Assembly: GCA_018882795.1 (NCBI GenBank)
Contig: VERJ01000011.1
Location: forward strand, 1-45,129
Direction: 5' to 3'
From: Burkholderiaceae bacterium
GTDB lineage: Bacteria > Pseudomonadota > Gammaproteobacteria > Burkholderiales > Burkholderiaceae_A
Length of the DNA stretch: 45,129 nucleotides
The position numbers and the translations under genes were made by a program. The notes beneath the pieces were generated by a model, which searched no databases, had not been told where the DNA came from, and saw only the letters and a program-made list of their open reading frames with translations. Shown here piece after piece: positions 37,178 to 45,129 of this stretch (positions are counted from its first letter, which is position 1; the number at the start of each line of letters is the position of its first letter).

Positions 37178-37993
37178 ATGTCGGCCCAAGTCCCCACCAA
37201 GATGATCGGCTCAAGCAGTAATCCCGGATTCAAATTACTGCGCGAAGTCATTGGCTCCGCCCGTGCCCGGCGTGAGCATCAGGCCGCATGGCTGGAGGGT
37301 GAGCGGCTGTGTATGAGCTTGATTGAACGCGAACCCGCCCAGGCCCCCATTCTGGTGGCCAGTGATGCGATTGCACTGAATACGGTGCCTCAGTCCTGTC
37401 GCACCGATTGCAAGGAGATCTGGCTAATTGATCGCAAACTCTTTGCCCAGATCACCCAGGTGGAGACATCGATTGGCTGGGGGCTACTGATGCCGATTTC
37501 TTCGTGGCAGAAGGCATCTTTCGAGATTCGCCCGCGCAGCGATATTGTGGTGTTGGATCGCGTGCAGGATCCCGGCAATGCGGGCAGCATCTTACGCTCT
37601 GCTGCCGCGGCAGGCGCCCAGTCGATCTGGTGTGTCAGCGGCACGGTGGATCTCTGGTCGCCGAAGGTGCTGCGTGCGGGCATGGGGGCACATTTTGTGA
37701 TGGATATTCGGCAGGATCTACAGAGCGATCAGGTCATATCCCTGTGCACACAGCACGGTATTTCTATTCTGGCCACCGCCAATAGCCCACAGGCACAGTC
37801 GTTGTTTGATATGGGATTGCCGCTTCATCAGCCGGTTGCCTGGGTATTCGGACAAGAGGGTAGTGGGGTTGCGGCTGACTTCATGCAGGTCTGTACTCAG
37901 GTATCGATTCCCCAAGCGGTTGAAGTTGAGTCACTGAATGTCGCTGCTGCTGCTGCGGTATGCCTATTTGAATCACGTCGACACAAACTCTGA
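37178..37993 (+). CDS. SpoU/TrmH-family RNA 2'-O-methyltransferase
   Basis: SPOUT-class methyltransferase acting on rRNA or tRNA ribose. The three signature motifs are in order: VLDRVQDPGNAGSILRSAAA (motif 1), VAWVFGQEGSGVAADF (motif 2, knot) and VESLNVAAAAAVCLFE (motif 3, SAM binding). An N-terminal substrate-binding domain (about 15-110) precedes. Its 271 residues start at ATG 37178; the ATG at 37202 is a possible alternative. It follows rnhB by eight bases, as is common in Burkholderiales. The target nucleotide cannot be inferred from sequence. It converges on ppsR with a one-base gap. Confidence 0.9.
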   Translation: MSAQVPTKMIGSSSNPGFKLLREVIGSARARREHQAAWLEGERLCMSLIEREPAQAPILVASDAIALNTVPQSCRTDCKEIWLIDRKLFAQITQVETSIGWGLLMPISSWQKASFEIRPRSDIVVLDRVQDPGNAGSILRSAAAAGAQSIWCVSGTVDLWSPKVLRAGMGAHFVMDIRQDLQSDQVISLCTQHGISILATANSPQAQSLFDMGLPLHQPVAWVFGQEGSGVAADFMQVCTQVSIPQAVEVESLNVAAAAAVCLFESRRHKL

Positions 37994-37994
37994 T

Positions 37995-38849
37995 CTAGCG
38001 GCCGATATTCAGTGATGTGAGGATGGTGGTGGCGATCTCCTCAATCGATTTGGTGGTAGTCGAGAGCCAAGTAATCGATTCGCGTTTCATCAGGGCCTCG
38101 GCGGCGCTGACTTCCATGCGGCAGTTTTCGATCGCGGCATATTTCGAGCCTGGGCGGCGCTCGTTGCGGATCTGGGAGAGCCGATCCGGATCAATGGTCA
38201 GGCCGAAAAGCTTGGATTTAAATGGCAGGATGGTAGAGGGCAGGCTGTCGCGCTCGAAATCCTCAGGGATGAGGGGGCAGTTGGCCACTTTAAGGCCGTG
38301 CTGCATGGCCAGATAAAGGCTTGTGGGTGTCTTGCCGCTTCGGGAGACACCGATCAGGATCACATCGGCTTCACGCAGGTTGCGGATGGATTGGCCATCA
38401 TCGTGGGCCAGTGAAAAATTGATGGCCTCAATTCGATTTTTGTAAGACTCGCTCTCCGTGGTGTGATGAAAGCGGCCGATGGTGTGGCTGGATTTCATGT
38501 CCAGTTCACGCTCCAGTGGCTCCACAAAGGTCTGAAACATATCCAGATGCAGGGCCTGTACACGCTTGATGCGATCCAGGATGGCCTTGTTCACCAGGGT
38601 GGAAAACACAATCGGCCGCCTGCCGTCTTCCTGGCCCTGGGTTTCGATCAGGTGGGCGGCCTCATCGGCCTTATCCAGCGTATCGACAAAGGGAATGCGG
38701 CGTAGGCGAAACCTCAGGCTGTCGAACTGGGCAAGGATCGAGGATCCGAAGGTCTCTGCGGTAATCCCCGTGCCATCAGAGACAAAAAACACCGTTCGAC
38801 CGGCGGGTTTGACGGCCGGGGGCCTGGGGGGCGTGGTGTCGGGGGGCAT
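37995..38849 (-). CDS. ppsR: PEP synthase regulatory protein PpsR (kinase/pyrophosphorylase)
   Basis: DUF299-type enzyme that phosphorylates a Thr of phosphoenolpyruvate synthase with ADP, turning it off, and reverses this with phosphate. The 284 residues start after a Pro-rich stretch with TVFFVSDGTGITAETFGSSILAQF, and carry the P-loop GVSRSGKT (167-174) and IRNERRPGSKYA, YAAIENCRMEV at the C-terminus. The gene is divergent from its target, ppsA, with 63 bases between start codons. It ends one base from the convergent methyltransferase. Confidence 0.95.
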   Translation of the reverse strand: MPPDTTPPRPPAVKPAGRTVFFVSDGTGITAETFGSSILAQFDSLRFRLRRIPFVDTLDKADEAAHLIETQGQEDGRRPIVFSTLVNKAILDRIKRVQALHLDMFQTFVEPLERELDMKSSHTIGRFHHTTESESYKNRIEAINFSLAHDDGQSIRNLREADVILIGVSRSGKTPTSLYLAMQHGLKVANCPLIPEDFERDSLPSTILPFKSKLFGLTIDPDRLSQIRNERRPGSKYAAIENCRMEVSAAEALMKRESITWLSTTTKSIEEIATTILTSLNIGR

Positions 38850-38912
38850 GGGATCGTTTCGGTAAAATCAGGCTTTACAGCTATGCAAATCATTATCCTC
38901 AAGGTGGTCTGA

Positions 38913-41363
38913 ATGAACAAACCGGGATCTACAGCGGAATCTTCCGCCATCCGCAGTAACGCTCCTTCGGCAGATCGTTGGGTGGTGCCGTTTCAGGAAC
39001 TCCGCATGACCGATGTCGACTCGGTGGGCGGCAAGAACGCCTCGCTTGGTGAAATGATCTCTCAGCTTGCGCAGGCGGGCGTGCGGGTGCCTGGGGGCTT
39101 TGCCACCACCGCCTCTGCCTTTCGTGCCTTCCTTGATTACGGTGGCCTGCGTGATCGGATCAATGCACGGCTTGATGCTCTTGATGTCGATGATGTCCGC
39201 GCACTGGCAGCCTGCGGTGAAGAAATTCGTCGTTGGGTGGTGGAGACCCCGCTGCCCCCACAGCTGGAGGCGCAAATTCGCCAACACTACCAGGACCTCA
39301 CGAAAGACAATCCGGCGCTTTCTGTGGCGGTACGTTCATCTGCTACCGCAGAAGACCTGCCCGATGCATCCTTTGCCGGCCAGCAGGAAACATTTCTCAA
39401 TGTGATGGGCATCGACGATGTGCTGGATAAGATCAAGCATGTCTTTGCATCGCTCTATAACGATCGTGCCATCAGCTACCGCGTCCACAAAGGTTTTGCA
39501 CACGCGGATGTAGCCCTTTCAGCGGGTATTCAGCGCATGGTCCGTTCTGACAGGGGCGCAGCCGGTGTGATGTTCACCATGGATACGGAATCAGGCTTTC
39601 AGGATGTGGTGTTCATTACCAGCTCCTATGGCCTTGGTGAAACGGTGGTGCAGGGTGCAGTGAATCCGGATGAGTTCTATGTGCATAAGCCCATGCTGAA
39701 AGCGGGAAAATTTCCGGTCATTCGTCGGCAGCTTGGCAGCAAGCTGATCAAAATGTGTTTTGCCAGCGATGCCGAGCGTGCATCAAGTGGCAAGGCGGTG
39801 AAAACGGTGGATGTTGCCGCCGATGACCGTCATCGTTATTCACTGACCCATGAGCAGACGATTGAGCTCGCCCGCTATGCGTTAATTATTGAGTCTCATT
39901 ACCAGCGGCCGATGGATATTGAATGGGGTTTGGACGGCCAGGATGGCAAGCTTTATATCCTGCAGGCCCGCCCGGAAACCGTGAAGTCTCAACAAAAGAG
40001 TGGCGATGCGCAGCAACGCTATAAGTTGAAGGCCAGTGGCAAAGTACTGGCCCAGGGCCGAGCAATTGGGCAGAAGATCGGCGCGGGCACGGTCCGCGTG
40101 ATCGAGGACGCCCGCGAGATGGAGCGGGTACAGCCTGGTGATGTGTTGGTCACCGATATGACCGATCCCAACTGGGAGCCGGTGATGAAGCGGGCCTCGG
40201 CGATTGTGACCAATCGTGGTGGGCGCACATGCCATGCGGCGATCATTGCCCGCGAACTTGGTATTCCTGCGGTGGTGGGCTGTGGGGATGCCACGGATCA
40301 TATTCAGGATGGACAAACGGTCACTGTATCGTGCGCCGAGGGTGACACCGGTTCAATCTACGAAGGCCTGCTTGAGACCGAAGTCTCAACCGTTCATGTC
40401 GGTGAACTACCCAAGATTCCCGTCAAGATCATGATGAATGTGGGCAATCCGCAGCTTGCATTTGATTTCCAGTCCACCCCCAATGAAGGCGTTGGTCTGG
40501 CCCGGCTTGAATTCATCATCAATAACAACATCGGTGTTCACCCAAAAGCCATTCTGGACTATCCACGGGTCGACTCTGAGTTGAAAAATGCCGTTGAGAA
40601 GGTCTCCCAGGGCCATGCATCACCCAGGGATTTTTTCATCGACAAACTCTCGGAAGGCGTGGCCACCATTGCAGCGGCCTTCTGGCCGAAGCCGGTGATC
40701 GTGCGGCTTTCCGATTTCAAATCCAATGAGTACCGCAAATTGATCGGTGGCTCACGCTACGAGCCCGAGGAAGAAAACCCAATGCTGGGGTTTCGTGGGG
40801 CATCCCGGTATCTCGCCAAGAATTTTGAGGACTGCTTCGAGATGGAGTGTATTGCCATGCACCGGGTTCGCGAAGAAATGGGCCTCACCAACGTCGAGCT
40901 GATGGTGCCCTTTGTGCGTACGGTGAAAGAGGCGGAAGGGGTTGAAGCGTTACTTGCCAAATATGGTTTGAAACGCGGTAGCGGCGCCGACGCAAAAGGG
41001 CAGGGTGGTCTGCGGCTAATCATGATGTGTGAGCTGCCTTCCAATGCGCTGCTTGCCGATGAGTTTCTGAAGCACTTTGATGGTTTCTCAATCGGATCCA
41101 ATGATCTGACTCAGCTCACGCTGGGCTTGGATCGTGATTCGGGTCTTGTGGCGGAAGCCTTTGATGAGCGCGATGCAGCGGTGAAAGTCATGCTGAAGAT
41201 GGCTGTGGATGCCTGCAATCGGGCCGGTAAATATGTCGGTATCTGCGGGCAGGGGCCGAGCGATCATCCTGATCTGGCCAAATGGCTCATGGATATCGGG
41301 ATTCAGTCGATGTCGCTTAATCCCGATACGGTGGTCGACACCTGGAACGCGTTGGCGAAATAA
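38913..41363 (+). CDS. ppsA: Phosphoenolpyruvate synthase PpsA
   Basis: Converts pyruvate and ATP to PEP, AMP and phosphate for gluconeogenesis. The 816 residues contain the ATP-grasp N-terminal domain (about 25-370; [31 protein letters not shown]), the swivelling phosphohistidine domain with His441 in [11 protein letters not shown], and the C-terminal PEP/pyruvate TIM barrel ending [20 protein letters not shown] and [18 protein letters not shown]. About 20 extra residues at the N-terminus precede the family start. An AAGGTGG site lies 9 bases before the ATG. Divergent from its regulator ppsR; 3' end faces panD across repeat element B. Confidence 0.97.
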   Translation: MNKPGSTAESSAIRSNAPSADRWVVPFQELRMTDVDSVGGKNASLGEMISQLAQAGVRVPGGFATTASAFRAFLDYGGLRDRINARLDALDVDDVRALAACGEEIRRWVVETPLPPQLEAQIRQHYQDLTKDNPALSVAVRSSATAEDLPDASFAGQQETFLNVMGIDDVLDKIKHVFASLYNDRAISYRVHKGFAHADVALSAGIQRMVRSDRGAAGVMFTMDTESGFQDVVFITSSYGLGETVVQGAVNPDEFYVHKPMLKAGKFPVIRRQLGSKLIKMCFASDAERASSGKAVKTVDVAADDRHRYSLTHEQTIELARYALIIESHYQRPMDIEWGLDGQDGKLYILQARPETVKSQQKSGDAQQRYKLKASGKVLAQGRAIGQKIGAGTVRVIEDAREMERVQPGDVLVTDMTDPNWEPVMKRASAIVTNRGGRTCHAAIIARELGIPAVVGCGDATDHIQDGQTVTVSCAEGDTGSIYEGLLETEVSTVHVGELPKIPVKIMMNVGNPQLAFDFQSTPNEGVGLARLEFIINNNIGVHPKAILDYPRVDSELKNAVEKVSQGHASPRDFFIDKLSEGVATIAAAFWPKPVIVRLSDFKSNEYRKLIGGSRYEPEEENPMLGFRGASRYLAKNFEDCFEMECIAMHRVREEMGLTNVELMVPFVRTVKEAEGVEALLAKYGLKRGSGADAKGQGGLRLIMMCELPSNALLADEFLKHFDGFSIGSNDLTQLTLGLDRDSGLVAEAFDERDAAVKVMLKMAVDACNRAGKYVGICGQGPSDHPDLAKWLMDIGIQSMSLNPDTVVDTWNALAK

Positions 41364-41379
41364 GCGCAGTACCGTTTCA

Positions 41380-41506
41380 TTCGAAGGCTCGGGGTTGACC
41401 GTTGGGGAATTGATTGCCTCAGTCGAGTAACACGACTGGAGAGCGTCGGGATTTCGAACCGGCGAACGCTTGCAGCCGGGCGAAACCCGGCGCTAGGCCA
41501 GGAGCC
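41380..41506. repeat. Dispersed intergenic repeat, shortened copy (element B)
   Basis: In the 159-base gap between convergent ppsA and panD. Bases 41429-41506 match 18964-19041 of element A at 75 of 78 positions, and 41380-41394 match 18824-18838 at 14 of 15. The intervening 113 bases of A (18851-18963) are absent or replaced. GGCTC (41386-41390) pairs with GAGCC (41502-41506), and CGTTGGG (41400-41406) pairs with CCCGGCG (41486-41492) with two G-T pairs, so the two outer arms remain paired despite sequence change. A local hairpin CAGTCG-agtaaca-CGACTG (41420-41438) replaces the long stem of A. The remaining 16 bases of the gap (41507-41522) hold only GTAG-aaaaa-CTAC. Confidence 0.8.
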
Positions 41507-41522
41507 ATCGTAGAAAAACTAC

Positions 41523-41894
41523 TCACGACGCCAGCTCGTCGGTGTGATCGGTGATGCGGTTTTTCTCGTCGACGAAAATGACTGTTGGCTTATGTGTGGC
41601 AACTTCGGCATCGGTCAGCATGCCAAATGCCGCGATGATCAGCATATCGCCGACCTGGGCCCGGCGGGCGGCTGAACCGTTGACCGAGATCGTGCCGGAG
41701 CCGCGCGGCGCGTTCATGGCGTAGGTGATAAAACGCTCGCCATTGCTGACATTCCAGACGTGGACCTGCTCATATTCGGCAATGCCCGCGGCGTCCAGCA
41801 GGTCCTGGTCAATCGCACAGGATCCGATGTAGTGCAGTTCGGCATGGGTGGTGGTCACCCGATGGAGTTTGGCCCGCATGAATTGTCGCAGCAT
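41523..41894 (-). CDS. panD: Aspartate 1-decarboxylase PanD (pyruvoyl enzyme)
   Basis: Makes beta-alanine for pantothenate and CoA. The 123-residue proenzyme starts [20 protein letters not shown]; self-cleavage between Gly24 and Ser25 in YIGSCAID creates the pyruvoyl cofactor. [17 protein letters not shown] and [25 protein letters not shown] are typical. The start at 41894 matches family N-termini; an in-frame extension of 35 codons into the region of smpB is rejected. GAGAG lies 8 bases upstream. It follows smpB after 50 bases on the same strand. Confidence 0.96.
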   Translation of the reverse strand: MLRQFMRAKLHRVTTTHAELHYIGSCAIDQDLLDAAGIAEYEQVHVWNVSNGERFITYAMNAPRGSGTISVNGSAARRAQVGDMLIIAAFGMLTDAEVATHKPTVIFVDEKNRITDHTDELAS

Positions 41895-41944
41895 GAAATT
41901 TTCTCTCGTGAGGGAGGCTTGAATTTGTAGCGTTTCGGCTTCGC

Positions 41945-42403
41945 CTAAGTTCTGCTTTTGGCAGATTCTCGCATCAAACGCTGTTTTTCCCGCAGCCACT
42001 CGCGATCTTTCTCGCTGGCCCGCTTATCGTGCTGCTTTTTGCCTTTGGCCAAACCAATTTCCAGCTTGATGCGGCCCCGCACGTAGTGCAGATCGATGGG
42101 GATCAGGGCATAGCCCGCCCGTTCAACTTTGCCAATCAGCTTGCGGATTTCCTCAGCTTTTAACAACAACTTTCGGGTACGGACTGGGTCGGGCTGGATG
42201 TGGGTGGAGGCCGTGGGTAGGGGCGAAATATGGCAGCCGAGCAGGAACACCTCGCCCTGGCGCAGGATCACATAGGATTCCTTAAGGTTGGCCCGGCCAG
42301 CGCGGATGGCCTTGACCTCCCATCCCTCCAATACAAGACCCGCCTCATAGCGTTCCTCTATGAAGTAGTCGTGAAACGCCTTCTTGTTTTGGATGATGGA
42401 CAT
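41945..42403 (-). CDS. smpB: SsrA-binding protein SmpB
   Basis: Partner of tmRNA in trans-translation, rescuing stalled ribosomes and tagging proteins for proteases such as ClpXP. The 152 residues have [77 protein letters not shown], and a basic C-terminal tail. The tmRNA gene is not in this window. Its start is only 11 bases from the divergent ratA start, leaving no separate intergenic promoter space. A weak Shine-Dalgarno only. Confidence 0.97.
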   Translation of the reverse strand: MSIIQNKKAFHDYFIEERYEAGLVLEGWEVKAIRAGRANLKESYVILRQGEVFLLGCHISPLPTASTHIQPDPVRTRKLLLKAEEIRKLIGKVERAGYALIPIDLHYVRGRIKLEIGLAKGKKQHDKRASEKDREWLREKQRLMRESAKSRT

Positions 42404-42414
42404 AAAATACGCTC

Positions 42415-42849
42415 ATGCCTGCCGTCAAAAAAACAGTCCTTGTGCCGTTCTCGGCGCAACAAATGTATGACCTGGTCGCCAATTGCGAAGACTACCCGGC
42501 TTTCCTGCCCTGGTGTGCGGGAGGGCGCATTCTAGAGCAAAATGGCGACACGCTCTCAGCCGAACTGAAGATCGATTTCAAGGGCATCAAGCAATCCTTC
42601 AGCACCCGTAACCGCAATGTGCCAGGTCAGAGCATCGACATGCAGCTTTTGAGCGGCCCATTCAAATCGCTGCAGGGACATTGGCGCTTTACACCGCTTG
42701 CCGATGACGCCTGCCGTGTGGATTTCGAGCTCGAATACCATTTTTCCAGCGCGCTCTTGGAAAAGGTGATCGGCCCGGTCTTTGCGCACATCACTGCCAC
42801 GTTTGTGGATGCCTTCGTACAGCGGGCGGAGGCCATTTATTCCAGCTGA
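42415..42849 (+). CDS. ratA: RatA/START-domain protein (coenzyme Q-binding family)
   Basis: Polyketide-cyclase/START-like fold of 144 residues. Motifs FSAQQMYDLVANCEDYPAFLPWC, KIDFKGIKQSFSTRN, LSGPFKSLQGHWRFTP and LEKVIGPVFAHITATFVDAFVQRAE match RatA/Coq10-type proteins. E. coli RatA has been reported to block 70S ribosome association, whereas relatives bind ubiquinone; the role here is unclear. It is divergent from smpB with 11 bases between starts and followed by rnfH, the standard ratA-rnfH pair. No Shine-Dalgarno is visible before the ATG, and TAAAAT at 42403-42408 lies 6 bases before it, so a leaderless message is possible. Confidence 0.87.
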   Translation: MPAVKKTVLVPFSAQQMYDLVANCEDYPAFLPWCAGGRILEQNGDTLSAELKIDFKGIKQSFSTRNRNVPGQSIDMQLLSGPFKSLQGHWRFTPLADDACRVDFELEYHFSSALLEKVIGPVFAHITATFVDAFVQRAEAIYSS

Positions 42850-42853
42850 TCCA

Positions 42854-43192
42854 TTGCCGGCGTTGCATTCCCCAGACACCATCCGGGTGGAGGTCTGCGC
42901 TGCCTGGCCGGACCGCGCCCTGCGCCAGGAGCTCTGTGTGCCCGTGGGCACCACCCCGCAGGCCCTGCGTCGTTTTCCTGGCCTGGACCCGCAGCTGCAG
43001 ACGGCATGGGATGAGGCCAGCGCAGTCGGGGTCTATGGTGAGCCCAAGGCCCTGCGCGAGGCGCTACGGGACGGTGATCGGTTAGAGCTCTGGCGGCCTC
43101 TCATGGCCGATCCCAAGGAGGCCCGCCGCCAACGGGCAAGGCTCAAGGGGGTGGATGCTGCCGCACCCCGCAGGCGCAAGGACAACGGATAG
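42854..43192 (+). CDS. rnfH: RnfH family protein (UPF0125)
   Basis: Small ubiquitin-like-fold protein of unknown function found next to ratA in many proteobacteria. The chosen start TTG at 42854, four bases after the ratA stop, gives 112 residues: [22 protein letters not shown], then VGVYGEP...[25 protein letters not shown], the family signature. A longer reading frame overlapping ratA is not conserved. An alternative TTG at 42863 would remove three residues. The C-terminus is basic (RRRKDNG). Despite the name, no rnf genes are nearby. Confidence 0.82.
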   Translation: MPALHSPDTIRVEVCAAWPDRALRQELCVPVGTTPQALRRFPGLDPQLQTAWDEASAVGVYGEPKALREALRDGDRLELWRPLMADPKEARRQRARLKGVDAAAPRRRKDNG

Positions 43193-43259
43193 GCGGGGTA
43201 CCTTCCAGGGCAAGCTCCCTCGGCGGGCAGGGCGGCCAAAACCCCAACATCGCGGCCGG

Positions 43260-43265
43260 TATAAT
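43260..43265 (+). promoter_or_regulatory. Candidate -10 element upstream of guaB
   Basis: A perfect TATAAT at 43260-43265 lies 24 bases before the guaB ATG in the 97-base rnfH-guaB gap. At 16-18 bases upstream there is no TTGACA-like element (CAAAAC at 43237-43242), so the promoter would be activator- or discriminator-dependent. A GGAG site at 43281-43284 follows. Confidence 0.4.
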
Positions 43266-43289
43266 TCCGCTTTGGATTTTGGAGCGCCC

Positions 43290-44753
43290 ATGCGCCTGCT
43301 ACAAAAAGCCCTGACGTTCGACGACGTCCTCCTTGTTCCGGACTATTCACAGGTCCTTCCCCGAGACGCCTCGCTCTCTACAAAACTCACGCGCGACATC
43401 ACGCTGAACCTTCCGGTGGTTTCCGCCGCCATGGATACCGTGACCGAGGCCAGGCTGGCCATCGCGATCGCGGAAGAGGGCGGCATCGGCATCATCCATA
43501 AAAATCTAACGCCTGAGTTACAGGCCCAGGAAGTGTTTAAGGTCAAGCGCTTTGAGGCCGGCGTGGTGAAGGACCCCATCACGGTATCTCCGGATATGTC
43601 TGTTCGGCAGCTGATGCAGCTGTCTGCGGAGCGCAAGATTTCAGGCCTGCCTGTGGTCAAGGGCGGAAAAGTCGTAGGCATTGTCACCAACCGTGACCGT
43701 CGCTTTGAGACCAATCTGAATCAGCCTGTTTCTAAAATCATGACGCCCAAGGAGCGCCTGGTCACAGTGCGCGAGGGGGCCAGCATTGAAGAAGCAAAGA
43801 AACTCATGCACAAGCACCGCATCGAGCGCGTGCTGGTGGTGAACAAGGCCTTTGAGCTGCGTGGTCTGATCACGGTGAAAGATATTTTCAAAGGTATTGA
43901 ACATCCGCTGGCCTGCCGCGATTCACAGGGCAAGCTGCGTGTTGGTGCCGCGGTCGGTGTGGGTGAGGGTACGGAAGACCGTGTGGCCCGCCTGGTCGAG
44001 GCTGGCGTGGATGTGATCGTGGTGGATACGGCACATGGCCACTCCAAGGGGGTTTTGGACCGAGTGAAGTGGATCAAGAAAAATTATCCGCGGGTACAGG
44101 TGATTGGCGGCAACATCGCCACTGCGGATGCGGCCAAGGCATTGGTAAAGCATGGCGCCGATGGGGTGAAGGTGGGGATTGGCCCGGGTTCCATCTGCAC
44201 CACTCGGATTGTTGCTGGTGTAGGGGTGCCGCAGATATCGGCGATTGCGAATGTGGCCAAGGCTTTAAGGGGCAGCGGTGTACCGCTGGTGGCCGATGGT
44301 GGCATTCGTTACTCCGGCGATGTGGCCAAGGCACTTGCCGCAGGCGCCCACGCCGTGATGATGGGCGGCATGTTCGCGGGAACCGAAGAGGCCCCTGGCG
44401 AGATCATTCTTTTTCAGGGCCGCTCATATAAAAGTTATCGTGGCATGGGATCGGTGGGGGCAATGCAGGCGGGTTCTGCGGATCGCTACTTCCAAGAGGG
44501 CGATAATCCAAACCCGGATAAATTCGTCCCGGAAGGCATTGAGGGCCGGGTGCCCTATAAGGGCAGTGTGAAGAGCATTCTGTTTCAGTTGGCGGGTGGC
44601 GTGCGCTCGAGTATGGGGTATTGCGGCTGTGCGTCGATTGCGGAATTTCACGATAAGGCACAGTTTGTCGAGATCACCACAGCGGGCATTCGTGAGTCTC
44701 ATGTCCATGATGTTCAGATCACCAAAGAAGCCCCCAACTATCAGATCGACTAA
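43290..44753 (+). CDS. guaB: Inosine-5'-monophosphate dehydrogenase GuaB
   Basis: Oxidises IMP to XMP with NAD+, the committed step of GMP synthesis. The 487 residues start [20 protein letters not shown]; two CBS domains (about 93-205; [36 protein letters not shown]) are inserted in the TIM barrel; catalytic Cys303 lies in [15 protein letters not shown]. The flap and [13 protein letters not shown] segments follow. The ATG at 43290 with GGAG upstream is favoured over a 45-codon extension into the preceding gap. GuaA follows after 43 bases. Confidence 0.97.
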   Translation: MRLLQKALTFDDVLLVPDYSQVLPRDASLSTKLTRDITLNLPVVSAAMDTVTEARLAIAIAEEGGIGIIHKNLTPELQAQEVFKVKRFEAGVVKDPITVSPDMSVRQLMQLSAERKISGLPVVKGGKVVGIVTNRDRRFETNLNQPVSKIMTPKERLVTVREGASIEEAKKLMHKHRIERVLVVNKAFELRGLITVKDIFKGIEHPLACRDSQGKLRVGAAVGVGEGTEDRVARLVEAGVDVIVVDTAHGHSKGVLDRVKWIKKNYPRVQVIGGNIATADAAKALVKHGADGVKVGIGPGSICTTRIVAGVGVPQISAIANVAKALRGSGVPLVADGGIRYSGDVAKALAAGAHAVMMGGMFAGTEEAPGEIILFQGRSYKSYRGMGSVGAMQAGSADRYFQEGDNPNPDKFVPEGIEGRVPYKGSVKSILFQLAGGVRSSMGYCGCASIAEFHDKAQFVEITTAGIRESHVHDVQITKEAPNYQID

Positions 44754-44796
44754 GCATGGCCCGCATGGGTCATGCGGTTGTTAAAGAACTCTTCGC

Positions 44797-45129
44797 ATGC
44801 ATTCTAGAATCCTGATTCTTGATTTCGGCTCCCAGGTCACCCAGCTGATTGCGCGTCGCGTGCGTGAGGCGGGGGTATTTTGTGAGATCCATCCGAGCGA
44901 TGTCTCGGATGACTTCGTGCGTCATTACGGTAAGGTGTCTGACACCGTGCCTGACACCTTAAAGGGCATCATTCTTTCAGGCAGCCATCTCTCGGTCACT
45001 GAAGCAGGAACCCTGCGGGCGCCTGATGCCGTCTTTAGTCGTGGTGTTCCCGTGTTGGGCATCTGCTACGGTATGCAGACCATGGCGTCCCAGCTTGGCG
45101 GCCGGGTTGAGGCGGGTGCAGTGCGCGAG
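44797..45129 (+). CDS. guaA: GMP synthase (glutamine-hydrolysing) GuaA, 3' truncated by window end
   Basis: Converts XMP to GMP using glutamine. The first 111 residues are visible: the glutamine amidotransferase start [26 protein letters not shown], then [10 protein letters not shown] and the nucleophile Cys90 in [11 protein letters not shown]. Between FVRHY (40-44) and GIILSG (57-62), where relatives have about three residues, there are twelve ([12 protein letters not shown], 45-56), encoded by an almost palindromic repeat. The frame stays open through it. Partner of guaB in the usual guaB-guaA operon. The ATPase and dimerisation domains are outside the window. Confidence 0.96.
   Translation, partial: MHSRILILDFGSQVTQLIARRVREAGVFCEIHPSDVSDDFVRHYGKVSDTVPDTLKGIILSGSHLSVTEAGTLRAPDAVFSRGVPVLGICYGMQTMASQLGGRVEAGAVRE
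44931..44961. repeat. REP-like palindrome inserted in frame in guaA
   Basis: A 31-base imperfect palindrome with perfect 9-base outer arms TAAGGTGTC (44931-44939) and GACACCTTA (44953-44961) and two internal mismatches; the core GGTGTC-T-GACACC (44934-44946) is itself a perfect palindrome and CTGACACC occurs twice (44939-44946, 44951-44958). I recall similar GGTGTC...GACACC palindromes as abundant intergenic REP-type repeats in various proteobacteria, from memory only. It encodes residues 46-55 of GuaA. Confidence 0.7.

Noticed and set aside
38850-38912. Promoter hexamers between ppsR and ppsA (TTTACA at 38874, CATTAT at 38891).
   Set aside because: The spacing of 11 bases is incompatible with a sigma-70 promoter; no other pair was convincing.
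41895-41999. N-terminal extension of PanD into smpB.
   Set aside because: Family proteins begin at MLRxxMxxKLHRV and the self-cleavage site then falls at residues 24-25 as expected.

Overview
The window is a contiguous stretch of core chromosome from a betaproteobacterium, most probably order Burkholderiales. The gene orders clpX-lon-hupB-tRNA-Val-tRNA-Asp-ppiD, dapD-arsC-like-dapE-prmB, smc-zipA-like-ligA and glnD-map-rpsB-tsf-pyrH-frr-uppS-cdsA-dxr-rseP-bamA-skp-lpxD-fabZ-lpxA-lpxB-rnhB-trmH-like, followed by ppsR/ppsA and smpB/ratA-rnfH-guaB-guaA, are typical of that order. The outer-membrane genes show a diderm cell. Base composition is moderately GC-rich and even. I see no prophage, insertion sequence, CRISPR array, toxin-antitoxin pair or defence island. 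Genus cannot be fixed from sequence alone.

Layout. 1-5.6 kb: protein quality control and nucleoid (end of clpX, lon behind a heat-shock-type promoter, hupB behind a near-consensus promoter, a tRNA-Val/tRNA-Asp pair, and a PpiD-like chaperone that has lost its parvulin domain). 5.6-11.1 kb, minus strand: queF, then dapD, an ArsC/Spx-like protein, dapE, prmB and a Nu-class-like GST in a tightly coupled operon, then mnmH. 11.2-18.7 kb, plus strand: smc, zipA-like, ligA, galU. 19.1-22.5 kb, minus strand: glnD and map. 22.7-38.0 kb, plus strand: one long run of translation, phospholipid, isoprenoid, outer-membrane assembly and lipid A genes. 38.0-41.4 kb: ppsR and its target ppsA, divergent. 41.5-45.1 kb: panD and smpB (minus), then ratA, rnfH, guaB and the start of guaA (plus).

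The genes work together in recognisable modules: BamA and Skp build the outer membrane; LpxD/FabZ/LpxA/LpxB make lipid A from ACP-bound acyl chains; UppS, CdsA and Dxr supply lipid carriers and precursors; ribosomal protein S2, EF-Ts, UMP kinase and ribosome recycling factor form the translation cassette; DapD/DapE make meso-diaminopimelate and lysine; PpsR switches PpsA.

The unexpected material is mostly non-coding. (1) The 350-bp gap between the convergent genes galU and glnD is almost filled by a 322-bp element of nested inverted repeats. (2) A 78-bp core of it recurs with 3 differences in the other non-overlapping convergent gap, ppsA/panD. (3) A second, different folded element sits between rpsB and tsf. 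(4) A REP-like palindrome is inserted in frame in the N-terminal part of guaA. Coding oddities are the PpiD without a parvulin domain and a Gly-to-Cys change in the ClpX pore loop. These repeats and lesions are the best candidates for something undescribed; no complete new multigene system is visible.
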